Assembly: GCF_039872745.1 (NCBI RefSeq)
Contig: NZ_JBDPZD010000006.1
Location: 124,001-188,000, forward strand
Length of the DNA: 64,000 nt
Source of the DNA: Pelomonas paludis
GTDB lineage: Bacteria; Pseudomonadota; Gammaproteobacteria; Burkholderiales; Burkholderiaceae_C
Direction: 5' to 3'
Part shown: positions 40,428 through 49,146 of the stretch, in pieces
How the letters are laid out: each line of letters starts with the position of its first letter
Numbering within the stretch: position 1 is the first letter of the stretch
Position numbers and translations under genes: made by a program
The notes under the pieces: model-generated
What the model was told of the DNA's origin: nothing
The model's database searches: none
What the model saw: the letters and a program-made list of their open reading frames with translations, nothing else

Positions 40428-41690
40428 TTGAAGCTCGCCGGCCCCACGCTCCTCAACCTCATCGGCCTTGGCTTGCCGATGTTGTTGGGGCTGGCCTTGA
40501 TCCCCAGCTTGCTGCTAGGACTTGGTGGCAGCCGCTTCGGGGTGCTGGCGCTGCTCTGGACGGTGGCGGCGTATTTCGGGCTGTTTGACTTTGGGCTCTC
40601 CCGAGCGTTGACGCAGGCGGTCGCGCGCTGCCGGGCCGCTGGCGATGCTGCCGCCGCGCGCGGCGTGGCGCGTGTGGGGCTGTGGGTCCTGGGCTTAGGG
40701 GGAGTGGTGCTGGGCTTGGTCTTGGCTGCTGTGGCGCCCTGGGTGGTGGGTAGCTGGCAGCAGGTGCCCGAGCCGGACAGGGCGATCCTCGCCTTGCGGG
40801 TGCTGGCGTTGGGCTTGCCCGGCTTCATCCTCAGCAGTGGTTATCGGGGCGTGCTGGAGGGCGCGCAGGCGTTCAAAGCGCTGAACCTGCTGCGCTTGCC
40901 GATGGGGGCCTGGACCTTTCTGGGCCCTTGGCTGGCCTTGCAGATCTGGGGGCCCGATCTGGTGGCCGTGGCCTGGATGCTGATGGCCGGGCGCTGGCTG
41001 GCTTGCCTGGCCCATGCCGCCGTGGTGGCGCGCGTGCTGGGACGCGGGCCCGTCACGCCGCCCGATGCTCGCGGCCTGCTCGTGGCAAGCGGCTGGCTGT
41101 CGGTTGTGGCAGGCGTGAACCCGCTGGTGGCGGCGGCGGATCGCTTCATCCTGGGCGCGCTGGCTTCGGCCCATGCCGTGGCCCAGTATGTGACGCCGCA
41201 GGAGTTGGTGACCAAGCTCAGTGTGCTGCCTGCCGCACTCACCTCCGCCCTGTTGCCGCAGTGGGTGCAGGCCGGGCCTGTGGGAGCGAAGCAAGCCTTG
41301 CTGCGAGCGCTGCGGCCACTGCTGTACCTGGTGCTGCCGCCGCTGCTTGTCCTGGCCATGGTGGCCGAACCCTTCTTGCAATGGTGGTTGCGCGCCGCCT
41401 TTGAGCCCGGCATCGTGCCGGTGCTGCAGGTCCTGTGTGTGGGCGTTGGCTTGAATGCCTTGGGCTATCTGCCTTCGACCTGGCTGCAAGCCTGCGGCGA
41501 CTTCCGCAGCCTGGCCTGGGTGCAACTGGCGCTGCTACCGCCCTATGTGCTGCTGATGTGGTGGCTGTGCCAGCGCCATGGCGCCTTGGGCGCTGCCGCC
41601 AGCTGGACGTTGCGCATGGGCGCGGACGCTGCCTGGCTGTGGCTGCGTGCGCTGCGCACGCAGCCGGCCCCATCGGAGGCACAGCCGTGA
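40428..41690 (+). CDS. Polysaccharide flippase (Wzx-like), second of three
   Basis: This 420-residue membrane protein of about twelve helices starts at TTG 40428 (MKLAGPTLLNLIGLGLPMLLG). GGSRFGVLALLWTVAAYFGLFDFGLSRALTQ is the N-terminal signature of the polysaccharide biosynthesis/MATE-like family. It heads a three-gene plus-strand unit with a GT2 enzyme and an RmlD-like reductase. It is clearly different in sequence from the other two flippases in the window. Confidence 0.84.
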   Translation: MKLAGPTLLNLIGLGLPMLLGLALIPSLLLGLGGSRFGVLALLWTVAAYFGLFDFGLSRALTQAVARCRAAGDAAAARGVARVGLWVLGLGGVVLGLVLAAVAPWVVGSWQQVPEPDRAILALRVLALGLPGFILSSGYRGVLEGAQAFKALNLLRLPMGAWTFLGPWLALQIWGPDLVAVAWMLMAGRWLACLAHAAVVARVLGRGPVTPPDARGLLVASGWLSVVAGVNPLVAAADRFILGALASAHAVAQYVTPQELVTKLSVLPAALTSALLPQWVQAGPVGAKQALLRALRPLLYLVLPPLLVLAMVAEPFLQWWLRAAFEPGIVPVLQVLCVGVGLNALGYLPSTWLQACGDFRSLAWVQLALLPPYVLLMWWLCQRHGALGAAASWTLRMGADAAWLWLRALRTQPAPSEAQP

Positions 41691-42616
41691 CCCAGCCTCT
41701 CGTCACCCTCGTCACACCCGCCCACAACCAGGGCGAATACCTGCGCGAGACCATGTTGAGCGTGCTGGCTCAGGACTACCCGCATCTCGAATACATCGTC
41801 ATCGACGATGGCTCCAGCGACGAGACCTGGGCGGTGGCGCAGGCGGTGGCGGCCGAGCATCCGGGGCGGGTGCAGGTGCTGACGCAGGCCAATGCCGGGC
41901 AGTCGGCCACGCTGAACCGGGGCTGGGCGATGGCGCAGGGCGAGTTGCTCGGCTATCTCAGCTCGGACGATCGCCTAGAGCCCGGGGCGGTGCGGGGTCT
42001 TGTGGCCGCCTTGCAGGCCGCGCCGGCCTGTGCCGTGGCCTATGGGGACTTCAGGATCGTGGACGCGCAGGGCCACTTCATCCGCATGGCGCGGGCGCCC
42101 GCGTTCGACCAGCGCGCCTTGCTGGAGGACCTGGTCTGCGCGCCTGGCGTCGGGGCCTTGTTCCGGCGCGAGGTGTTTGCGCGCACGGGCGGCTGGGACG
42201 TCCAGCGCCGCCAGGTGCCGGACTTCGAGTTCTGGTTGCGCGCCAGTGAGGTGGGCGACTTTGTTCACCACCCTGCCTGCGTGGGCGACTACCGCATCCA
42301 CGAGGGCTCAGCCTCGTTCAAGGTGATGCCGCCCGAGCGGGCCGATGAGATTCTGCGTGTGGTGCAGCAGCACTGGGCCCGGCGACCCGACACGCCACCG
42401 GCCGTTGCGCGCAGGTCCGTTGCGCGTGCGTTCACGCTTGCCGGCAAGAATCACGCGCAGTCGGGCCGTGTGGGGCAGGCCTTGCAGCGCTATGCCGCCG
42501 CGCTGCGTTTGCGCCCGGCCCTGCTGTTCGAGCCCGGCCTGTGGCGCCAGATCGTGGTGGGCTTTGTGCGGCGCTGGCATTTCAATCGGCAGATGGCGAA
42601 GGAGTCGAGCTCATGA
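41687..42616 (+). CDS. Glycosyltransferase family 2
   Basis: This 309-residue GT-A enzyme begins VTLVTPAHNQGEYLRETMLS, has the nucleotide-binding IVIDDGSSDET and the metal-binding region GYLSSDDRLEPGAV (the DxD-like SSDD), and an acceptor-side RRQVPDFEFWLRAS. It should add one sugar to a lipid-linked intermediate in the cytoplasm. GTG 41687 overlaps the flippase stop as GTGA; an upstream opening of the frame is a shadow. Confidence 0.88.
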   Translation: MTQPLVTLVTPAHNQGEYLRETMLSVLAQDYPHLEYIVIDDGSSDETWAVAQAVAAEHPGRVQVLTQANAGQSATLNRGWAMAQGELLGYLSSDDRLEPGAVRGLVAALQAAPACAVAYGDFRIVDAQGHFIRMARAPAFDQRALLEDLVCAPGVGALFRREVFARTGGWDVQRRQVPDFEFWLRASEVGDFVHHPACVGDYRIHEGSASFKVMPPERADEILRVVQQHWARRPDTPPAVARRSVARAFTLAGKNHAQSGRVGQALQRYAAALRLRPALLFEPGLWRQIVVGFVRRWHFNRQMAKESSS

Positions 42617-43479
42617 GTGAACCCACCCTGCTGGTGATGGGGGCCAACGGCATGCTGGGGCATGTGGTGCTGCGCTGGTTTGCATCGCGCGGAGCCCATC
42701 GCGTGGTGGGCACGGTGCGCACCGAGGCTGCCGCCGAGCCACTGCGCGCGCAGTGCCCGCAGGCGGAGATCCGCGTTGGCGTGGATGCCACCAAGATGTC
42801 GGGGCTGCGCGCGCTGTTTGCCGAGGTCAAGCCCACGGCCGTCATCAACTGCGTTGGCATGGTCAAGCAGCTGGCGGGGGCAGACAGCCCGGCCACAGCC
42901 ATCCCCGTCAACGCCATGCTGCCGCACCGGCTGTCGCGCCTGTGCGGCGACACGGGCGTGCGCCTGGTTCACATCAGCACCGACTGCGTGTTCTCGGGCT
43001 CACGGGGCCGCTACACCGAGGGCGACACGCCCGATGCCGAAGACCTCTACGGCCGCACCAAACTGATGGGTGAAGTCGAGGCGCCGCATGCCGTCACGCT
43101 GCGCACCTCCATCATTGGCCCCGAGCTGAACAGCACCCACGCCTTGCTGGGCTGGTTCCTCGCGTCCAAGGGCACGGTGCCGGGCTTCAGCAATGCCATC
43201 TTCTCGGCCCTGCCCACGGTGGAGCTGGCCCGGGTGATCGACGAGCATGTGCTGGCCCGGCCCGAGCTGCAGGGCATCTATCACGTGGTGGGCCCGAGCA
43301 TCAACAAGTGCGACCTGCTGAAGCTGGTGGCCAAGGTTTACCGCAGCGACACGCAGGTGAGCGAGGAGCCCAACCCGGTGGTGGACCGCTCGCTCGACGG
43401 CCGCCGCTTCGAGGCGGCAACCGGCTATCGCTCGGCCGACTGGCCGGCCTTGCTTGAAGGCATGCGCGCCTTCGGCTGA
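42613..43479 (+). CDS. RmlD-like nucleotide-sugar reductase (SDR)
   Basis: This 288-residue SDR protein has an N-terminal VMGANGMLGHVVLRWF, the STDCVFSG motif of RmlD-type 4-keto reductases and YGRTKLMGE (YxxxK). A substrate-binding half carries ALPTVELARVIDEHVL. It resembles WbvR/WbjF-type reductases acting on UDP-2-acetamido-2,6-dideoxy-4-keto-hexoses more than true RmlD. The CapE-like dehydratase at 48107 could provide the substrate. The 3' end overlaps the convergent GT4 gene by 55 bases. Confidence 0.8.
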   Translation: MSEPTLLVMGANGMLGHVVLRWFASRGAHRVVGTVRTEAAAEPLRAQCPQAEIRVGVDATKMSGLRALFAEVKPTAVINCVGMVKQLAGADSPATAIPVNAMLPHRLSRLCGDTGVRLVHISTDCVFSGSRGRYTEGDTPDAEDLYGRTKLMGEVEAPHAVTLRTSIIGPELNSTHALLGWFLASKGTVPGFSNAIFSALPTVELARVIDEHVLARPELQGIYHVVGPSINKCDLLKLVAKVYRSDTQVSEEPNPVVDRSLDGRRFEAATGYRSADWPALLEGMRAFG

Positions 43480-44642
43480 AGCGCGGCGCGCAGCAGATCG
43501 CGGGTCTGCGCCACGGCGGGTGATGCGGCGAGGGCGTGCTCGGCATAGGCCCGGCATTGCGGGCGCGTGGCGGCCAATGCGTCGGGGTCCAGCGCATCCA
43601 GCCAGGCCACGAAGGCTTGCGGGTCGTTCAGCGGCAGGTCGGCCCCCACGCCGGCCGCTTGCAGCTGGCGCCAGGGCGTGCGGTCGCTGAGCAGCACGGC
43701 GCAGCCGCAGAGCAGGGCTTCCTGCACCACATAGCCGTGGTTCTCGCTCAGGCTGGGCAGGAAGAGCAGGTCCTGCGCGGCCAGCAGGGGCGGCACGGCG
43801 GCAGGCGCTTGCGGGCCTAGGTAGCTGGCCTGGATGTGCGCGGGCAGGGCTTGCAGGCGGGCCTGGCAGTCGGCCCACACGGCGGCGTTGCCGATGGGGC
43901 CGGCGATGCTGAACTCGACCGGCCGCGAGACGCGCGCCAGCACGTCGATGGCAAAGCCGAGGTTCTTGACCGGGTCGATGCGGGAGAGGAACAGCACGCG
44001 CAGTGGCCCTGGTGCATGCGCAGTGAGCGCTGGTGCCGGGAAGTCGGCCAAGGGTGGTGGCAGGTCGGGCGCGATGTGGGCCCGGGCGCCCACGGCGCGC
44101 TCGATGGCCGCCGCTTCCTCTACTTGCGTGGCATGCCATTGCGCTCGCGCCAGCAAACCCAGGCCGCGCAGCAGGGCCAGGTAGAGCCGCTTGGCCAGGG
44201 GGCGCTGCGCCAGGGCACCCGGCATCAGCTCGCCGCGTGGGGCGATCAGCAGTGGCGGCGCATTGGTCCCGCGCCGACGCGCCCAGAGCAGGGGCAGCAG
44301 GGCCAGGTCAGGCGCCATCAGGCTTTGCAGGTAGATCAGGTCGAAGGGCTCAGCCAAGGTGGCGTGCAGCACCTGCCTGCCGGCCTGCCCGCGGGCCAGG
44401 TAGCGCAGATCGAGGCCGGTGGCGCGGCGGGCGGCGTCGCGCGCGGCCTCGGGGTAGGTCGTGGGGCTGCGCAGGTCGTGGTCACGGGCGAGGACGGTGA
44501 AGTCGAATTCGTCCTTCAGCGCTGCGGTGAGTGCCTGCACGGCGCGGACCGAGCCGCCGCCTTGCTCGGCCGGCAGGAAGTAGGGGCTGAGCAGCAGCAC
44601 CCGGGGGCGGCGCGGGGAGGCGGGCGCCGCCGTCGTGCTCAT
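43425..44642 (-). CDS. Glycosyltransferase family 4
   Basis: This 405-residue GT-B enzyme starts VLLLSPYFLPAEQGGGSVRA, with LLIAPRGELMPGAL in the acceptor half and LSRIDPVKNLGFAIDVL plus FLPSLSENHGYVVQEALLCG (GT4 ExxxxxxxE) in the donor half. Its last 55 bases overlap the convergent RmlD-like gene, so the terminal residues of both are read from opposite strands of the same DNA. ATG overlaps the upstream glycosyltransferase stop as ATGA. Confidence 0.85.
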   Translation of the reverse strand: MSTTAAPASPRRPRVLLLSPYFLPAEQGGGSVRAVQALTAALKDEFDFTVLARDHDLRSPTTYPEAARDAARRATGLDLRYLARGQAGRQVLHATLAEPFDLIYLQSLMAPDLALLPLLWARRRGTNAPPLLIAPRGELMPGALAQRPLAKRLYLALLRGLGLLARAQWHATQVEEAAAIERAVGARAHIAPDLPPPLADFPAPALTAHAPGPLRVLFLSRIDPVKNLGFAIDVLARVSRPVEFSIAGPIGNAAVWADCQARLQALPAHIQASYLGPQAPAAVPPLLAAQDLLFLPSLSENHGYVVQEALLCGCAVLLSDRTPWRQLQAAGVGADLPLNDPQAFVAWLDALDPDALAATRPQCRAYAEHALAASPAVAQTRDLLRAALQPKARMPSSKAGQSAER

Positions 44643-45862
44643 GACCGGGCCTCGGCCAGCAGGCGCTCAAGCTGGGTGATCAAGGTCGCGCGGTCGAACT
44701 CGCGCTGGCCGTAGGCACGCGCCTTGGCGGCCATGTCGGCGCGCGCCTCGGGCGGCAGGGTGGCCATCTGCAGCGCGAGTCGGGCGAGCTGTGCGCCATC
44801 TCCGGCAGGCGCCACCAGGCCCGCGCCAGCCTCGCGCACCACCTGCGCACCTTCGCCGTCGATCATGGCCAGGATGGGCCGGCCGGCGGACAGATAGGCC
44901 GAGACCTTGCCGGGGATGGTCATCGCAAAGATGGGCTCGGCGCGCAGCGAGACGATCAAGGCATCGGCGCCCTTGAAGAACTCGGGCATGCGCTCCAGCG
45001 GGTGGCGGCCGAGCATGAAGACGGTGTGCTGCAGGCCACGGGCCTCGATCTGCTCGCGGATCCAGGCGGCCTGGCGGCCATCGCCGACGATCAACCAGTG
45101 CAGGTCAGGGCGGTGCCGGGTAGCCTCGGCAGCGTCGAGCAGGGCGGGGAAGTCCTGCGCATCGCCCAGGTTGCCGGCGAACATGAGCTTGAAGCAGCCG
45201 GCGTGCGGAGCCAGCTCGGGCGCTTCGACGACATCGTCCAGCCCGGCATCAAAAGTGGCCTCGCCCCATTGCGGGAAGTAGCGCGTCTTCTCGGGCGTTT
45301 GCGACCAGCGCTCGATGGCGGGAAAGAAGCCCTTGGACTGCGCCAGGATCAGATCGCAACGCTTGTAGATGAAGCGCACCAGAGCGCCAACGGCGTTGAG
45401 CCCTCGCTCCGAGCGCACCATGCCCACGGCCGAGAGCGTGTCGGGCCACAGGTCCAGCACCCAGAGCAAGAGCGGCGCGCCTTTGAGGCGCCGCAGCAGC
45501 ACGGCGGGCAGGGCCGAGGTGATGGGCGAAGTCTCGAAGCAGAAGATGGCGTCGAAGCGCCGGCCGCGCAGCCGCCAGGGCCCAAGCACGCAGCCCCAGA
45601 AGACGAAGCTCCAGTAGTTGAGCAGCAGCCGCAGCGAGCCCTGACCGCGCGGGCGCAGCGGCAGGCGGATCACCTCCGCGCCGTGGTACTGGGCAAAGGC
45701 GGCGGGGTCGGCCACGTAGTCGTCAAACAGGCTGCCGCCGGGGTAGTTGGGGCGGCCGGTGAGCACGGTGACTTCGTGGCCACGCGCACGCAGCTCCGAG
45801 ACGATCTCGTTGACGCGGAAGACCTCGGGCCAGAAGTACTGGCTGACGACGAGGACGCGCAT
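44639..45862 (-). CDS. Glycosyltransferase WbuB-like (probable L-FucNAc transferase)
   Basis: This 407-residue GT4 enzyme has VVSQYFWPEVFRVNEIVSEL, LLLWVLDLWPDTLSAVGMV, YFPQWGE and FAMTIPGKVSAYLSAGRPIL, the full pattern of WbuB. Enterobacterial WbuB is linked to transfer of L-FucNAc onto a GlcNAc-lipid. Immediately upstream in the operon are the three enzymes for UDP-L-FucNAc, which supports the same donor here; still an inference. Confidence 0.87.
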   Translation of the reverse strand: MRVLVVSQYFWPEVFRVNEIVSELRARGHEVTVLTGRPNYPGGSLFDDYVADPAAFAQYHGAEVIRLPLRPRGQGSLRLLLNYWSFVFWGCVLGPWRLRGRRFDAIFCFETSPITSALPAVLLRRLKGAPLLLWVLDLWPDTLSAVGMVRSERGLNAVGALVRFIYKRCDLILAQSKGFFPAIERWSQTPEKTRYFPQWGEATFDAGLDDVVEAPELAPHAGCFKLMFAGNLGDAQDFPALLDAAEATRHRPDLHWLIVGDGRQAAWIREQIEARGLQHTVFMLGRHPLERMPEFFKGADALIVSLRAEPIFAMTIPGKVSAYLSAGRPILAMIDGEGAQVVREAGAGLVAPAGDGAQLARLALQMATLPPEARADMAAKARAYGQREFDRATLITQLERLLAEARS

Positions 45863-45867
45863 CGATG

Positions 45868-47001
45868 TCAGTCGTATTGGCGCCAGACGACGCGCTTCAC
45901 GTAGTCGGTGTAGCTGTGCAAGATGCGCACGACCTTGTCGGACACATTGGGCATGCTGTAGTCGGCCACCAGGCGCAGGCTGCGCTCATCGCCGCGCGGC
46001 TGGGTGGCGAGGACGGCGAGGCCCTGGCGCACGCGTTCAACAGAGAGCCCGGTCATCATCACCGAGGCCTCTTCCATGCCCTCGGGGCGCTCATGGGCCT
46101 CGCGCAGGTTGAGGGCCGGGAAGTTGAGGATGGAGGACTCTTCGGTGATGGTGCCGCTGTCGGACAGCACGGCGCGGGCCGAGCGCTGCAGGCGCACGTA
46201 GTCGAGGAAGCCCAGCGGCTTCATCAGCCGCACGCCGGGGTGGAATTTCACGCCTTCGGCGTCGATGCGCTTCTGGGTGCGCGGGTGCGTGGAGACGATG
46301 ACGGGCAGGCCATGGTCCTCGGCCACCGCGTTGAGCACGCCGCAGAGCTTGCCGAAGGTGCGCGGCGATTCGATGTTCTCCTCGCGGTGGGCGCTGACCA
46401 CGAAGTAGCCGAACTCGGTGAGGCCGAGGCGCTGCAGCACGCTGGAGGCGTCGATGCCGGCGCGGTAGTGATTCAAGACCTCGAACATCGGGCTGCCGGT
46501 CTTGATGACCTGGTCGGGCGGCAGGCCTTCGCGCAGCAGGTAGTCGCGGGCGATGCTGCTGTAGGTGAGGTTGATGTCGGCCGTGTGGTCGACGATGCGG
46601 CGGTTGGTCTCCTCGGGCACGCGCATGTCGAAGCAGCGGTTGCCGGCCTCCATGTGGAAGATGGGCACCTTGCGGCGCTTGGCCGCGATGACGGCGAGGC
46701 AGGAGTTGGTGTCGCCGAGCACCAGCATCGCCTCGGGCTGCTCGGTCTCCAGCACGCGGTCCACGCCGGCGATGACGTTGCCGATGGTCTGCGCGGCGCT
46801 GCCCTGGGCGGCGTTGAGGAAGTGGTCGGGCTTCTTGACGCCGAGGTCGTCGAAGAAGACCTGGTTGAGCTCGTAGTCGTAGTTCTGGCCGGTGTGCACG
46901 AGCACGTGCTCGCAGTGCTGGTCCAGCGCGGCCATCACGCGCGAGAGGCGGATGATCTCGGGCCGGGTGCCGACGACGGTCATCACCTTCAAACGCTTCA
47001 T
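45868..47001 (-). CDS. UDP-N-acetylhexosamine 2-epimerase (FnlC/WbjD/CapG type)
   Basis: This 377-residue WecB-fold enzyme has VVGTRPEIIRLSRVMAALD, HMEAGNRCFDMRVPEETNRR, VSAHREENI and VLSDSGTITEESSIL. The ending HSYTDYVKRVVWRQY is typical of the L-sugar branch (FnlC/WbjD), which turns UDP-L-PneNAc (2-acetamido-2,6-dideoxy-L-talose) into UDP-L-FucNAc, and not of WecB making UDP-ManNAc. It is directly next to the CapF- and CapE-like genes, giving the whole three-enzyme pathway. Confidence 0.88.
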   Translation of the reverse strand: MKRLKVMTVVGTRPEIIRLSRVMAALDQHCEHVLVHTGQNYDYELNQVFFDDLGVKKPDHFLNAAQGSAAQTIGNVIAGVDRVLETEQPEAMLVLGDTNSCLAVIAAKRRKVPIFHMEAGNRCFDMRVPEETNRRIVDHTADINLTYSSIARDYLLREGLPPDQVIKTGSPMFEVLNHYRAGIDASSVLQRLGLTEFGYFVVSAHREENIESPRTFGKLCGVLNAVAEDHGLPVIVSTHPRTQKRIDAEGVKFHPGVRLMKPLGFLDYVRLQRSARAVLSDSGTITEESSILNFPALNLREAHERPEGMEEASVMMTGLSVERVRQGLAVLATQPRGDERSLRLVADYSMPNVSDKVVRILHSYTDYVKRVVWRQYD

Positions 47002-48107
47002 GATGTCTTGACCTTCATGCCGGTGGTGTCGGGGCGGGCGCGGTCGAAGTTCTCGTTGGCCCAGAGCATGACGATGAGCTCGTCGTCCCCGATGTTGGTG
47101 ATGTTGTGGGTCCAGCCCGGGATGGTCTCGACGATCTGGGCCTCGCCGCCGCGCGTGACGATCTCGTGCGTCTCGCCAGTGTCAATCTGCCGGAAGCCGA
47201 AATGCGCGGTGCCCTTGATGACCAGGAACTTCTCGGTCTTGGTGTGGTGGTAGTGCTCGCCGCGCGTGATGCCGGGGCCGGCCGTGAAGTAGCTGAACTG
47301 GCCGGCGTCGGGCGTCTTGAGCATCTCGACGAAGACGCCGCGCGGGTCGGCATGCCGGGGCACCTGGTAGGCAAAGCCTTCAGGGGGCAGGTAGCTGACG
47401 TAGGTGGCGTAGAGCGCGCGCTTGAGGCCGGTGCCTACGGCGTCGATCAGCAGGCTGTCGCGCGTGGCACGGAAGCCCCGCAGGGTCTCGGCCAGCTCGC
47501 CGACTGTGGTCTCGTAGGTGCGCGCAATCTCGACAAAGCCGCCGGGCGGGCGGCCCAGCAGCGAGAGGAAGTGGTCGAGCACGTCGTCGATATAGACCAG
47601 GCGCAGCGGCGCAGCCGGGTCGTTGATGGTGACGGGCAGGTCGCGCGCGATGTTGTGGCAGAAGGTGGCCACCACCGAGTTGTAGTTGGGCCGGCACCAT
47701 TTGCCGAACACATTGGTCAGGCGGTAGATGTAGACCGGCACGCCGCAGACGCGGCTGTAGCGCAGCAGCGCGTCTTCGGCGGCGCGCTTGCTCTGGCCGT
47801 AGGTGTTGTCCAGCAAGGCCTGGGTGGACGAGGCAAAGGCCACCGGCGGGCGCCCGGGCAGGCTGCCGAGGATGGACACGAGGCGCAGGCTGAAGTCGGC
47901 ATTGCCATCGTCGAACTCGACAGGGTCTTGCGGGCGGTTGACACCCGCGAGGTGGAAGACGAAGTCCAGGCCCTGCAGCTGCGCGATCAGCGTGGCGTCA
48001 TCGACCTCGTGCGAGATCAGCCGGATCTCGTGCGACTGCAGCTCGCGCAGCCGCCACTGCAGGTTGCGGCCGACAAAGCCGGAGGCGCCGGTGATGCCGA
48101 TCTTCAT
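46998..48107 (-). CDS. UDP-4-keto-6-deoxy-L-HexNAc reductase with cupin domain (CapF/FnlB type)
   Basis: This 369-residue bifunctional protein has an N-terminal SDR domain (ITGASGFVGRNLQWRL, STQALLDNTYGQSKRAAED with YxxxK) and a C-terminal cupin (from about residue 250: DPRGVFVEMLKTP, GEHYHHTKTEKFLVI, IPGWTHNITNIGD with metal His residues). This two-domain layout is particular to CapF/FnlB/WbjC, second step of UDP-L-FucNAc synthesis. Overlaps flanking genes by four bases and one base. Confidence 0.92.
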   Translation of the reverse strand: MKIGITGASGFVGRNLQWRLRELQSHEIRLISHEVDDATLIAQLQGLDFVFHLAGVNRPQDPVEFDDGNADFSLRLVSILGSLPGRPPVAFASSTQALLDNTYGQSKRAAEDALLRYSRVCGVPVYIYRLTNVFGKWCRPNYNSVVATFCHNIARDLPVTINDPAAPLRLVYIDDVLDHFLSLLGRPPGGFVEIARTYETTVGELAETLRGFRATRDSLLIDAVGTGLKRALYATYVSYLPPEGFAYQVPRHADPRGVFVEMLKTPDAGQFSYFTAGPGITRGEHYHHTKTEKFLVIKGTAHFGFRQIDTGETHEIVTRGGEAQIVETIPGWTHNITNIGDDELIVMLWANENFDRARPDTTGMKVKTS

Positions 48108-49144
48108 CAGTCTTCCGCGGTCACGTTGGCTTCACCGGCTGCGATGCGGCGCATGAAGTCGAGCTTGTGCAGCAGGGCGGTCATGCCAGCCACGTCGAGC
48201 TGCTCGGTGTTGTGCGAGGTGTAGTCGGTGGCTTCCTGGATGCGGGATTCACCTTGCTCGACGTACTTGGTGTAGTTGAGGTCGCGGCCATCGGCGGGGA
48301 TGCGGTAGTAGCCGCCCAGGTCTTCGGCGGCGGCGCGCTCCTCGCGGCTGAGCAGGGCTTCGTAGAGCTTCTCGCCGTGGCGGGTGCCGATCTCGCGGAT
48401 GGGGTGCTGCGGCGTGCCCAGCACGCCCAGCACGGCCTCGGCCAGCACGCGGATGGTGGCCGCTGGGGCCTTCTGCACAAAGATGTCGCCATTGCGGCCG
48501 TGCTCGAAGGCGTAGAGCACCAGTTCGACCGCGTCGTCCAGCGTCATCATGAAGCGCGTCATCTCCGGGTCGGTGATGGTGATGGGCTGGCCCGCACGCA
48601 CCTGGCTCACGAAGAGCGGGATGACGGAGCCGCGTGAGGCCATCACATTGCCGTAGCGGGTGCCGCAGATGACGGTGCCCGTGCCCTCCAGGTTGCGCGA
48701 GGCAGCGACCATGACCTTCTCCATCATGGCCTTGGAGATGCCCATGGCATTGATGGGGTAGACGGCCTTGTCGGTGGACAGGCAGACCACGCGCTGAACG
48801 CGGGCCTGGATGGCGGCCTCCAGCACGTTCTCGGTGCCGAGCACATTGGTGCGCACGGCCTCCATGGGGTGGAACTCGCAGGACGGCACCTGCTTGAGCG
48901 CGGCCGCGTGGAAGCAGTAGTCCACGCCACGCATGGCGCCAGCCACGGCACGCGGGTCGCGCACGTCGCCGATGTAGAACTTGAGCTTGGACGATGCGTA
49001 CCTCTTGCGCATGTCGTCCTGCTTCTTCTCGTCGCGGCTGAGGATGCGGATCTCGCGCAGGCCGGAGTCGAGGAAGCGGCGCAGCACGGCGTTGCCGAAG
49101 CTGCCGGTGCCGCCGGTGATGAGGAGGACTTTGTCGTCAAACAT
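48107..49144 (-). CDS. UDP-GlcNAc 4,6-dehydratase/5-epimerase (CapE/FnlA type)
   Basis: This 345-residue soluble SDR enzyme has LLITGGTGSFGNAVLRRFL, a catalytic LSTDKAVYPINAMGISKAMM segment (Met-Gly-xx-Lys replacing Tyr-xxx-Lys) and the hexameric-type length of FnlA/CapE/PseB. It converts UDP-GlcNAc to the 4-keto-6-deoxy L-arabino sugar by inverting C5. First step of UDP-L-FucNAc synthesis; it could also feed the RmlD-like reductase at 42613. PseB-like activity is less likely, as no pseudaminic-acid genes are seen. Confidence 0.9.
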   Translation of the reverse strand: MFDDKVLLITGGTGSFGNAVLRRFLDSGLREIRILSRDEKKQDDMRKRYASSKLKFYIGDVRDPRAVAGAMRGVDYCFHAAALKQVPSCEFHPMEAVRTNVLGTENVLEAAIQARVQRVVCLSTDKAVYPINAMGISKAMMEKVMVAASRNLEGTGTVICGTRYGNVMASRGSVIPLFVSQVRAGQPITITDPEMTRFMMTLDDAVELVLYAFEHGRNGDIFVQKAPAATIRVLAEAVLGVLGTPQHPIREIGTRHGEKLYEALLSREERAAAEDLGGYYRIPADGRDLNYTKYVEQGESRIQEATDYTSHNTEQLDVAGMTALLHKLDFMRRIAAGEANVTAED

Positions 49145-49146
49145 GG

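Noticed and set aside
45868..47001. WecB or WbpI epimerase making UDP-ManNAc or a 2,3-diamino mannuronate
   Set aside because: The C-terminal pattern and direct linkage to CapE/CapF-type genes favour the L-FucNAc branch.
45865..47253. A 462-codon plus-strand frame opposite the 2-epimerase
   Set aside because: Its translation is a His/Val/Asp/Gly-rich shadow; the minus strand encodes a full WecB-fold enzyme.
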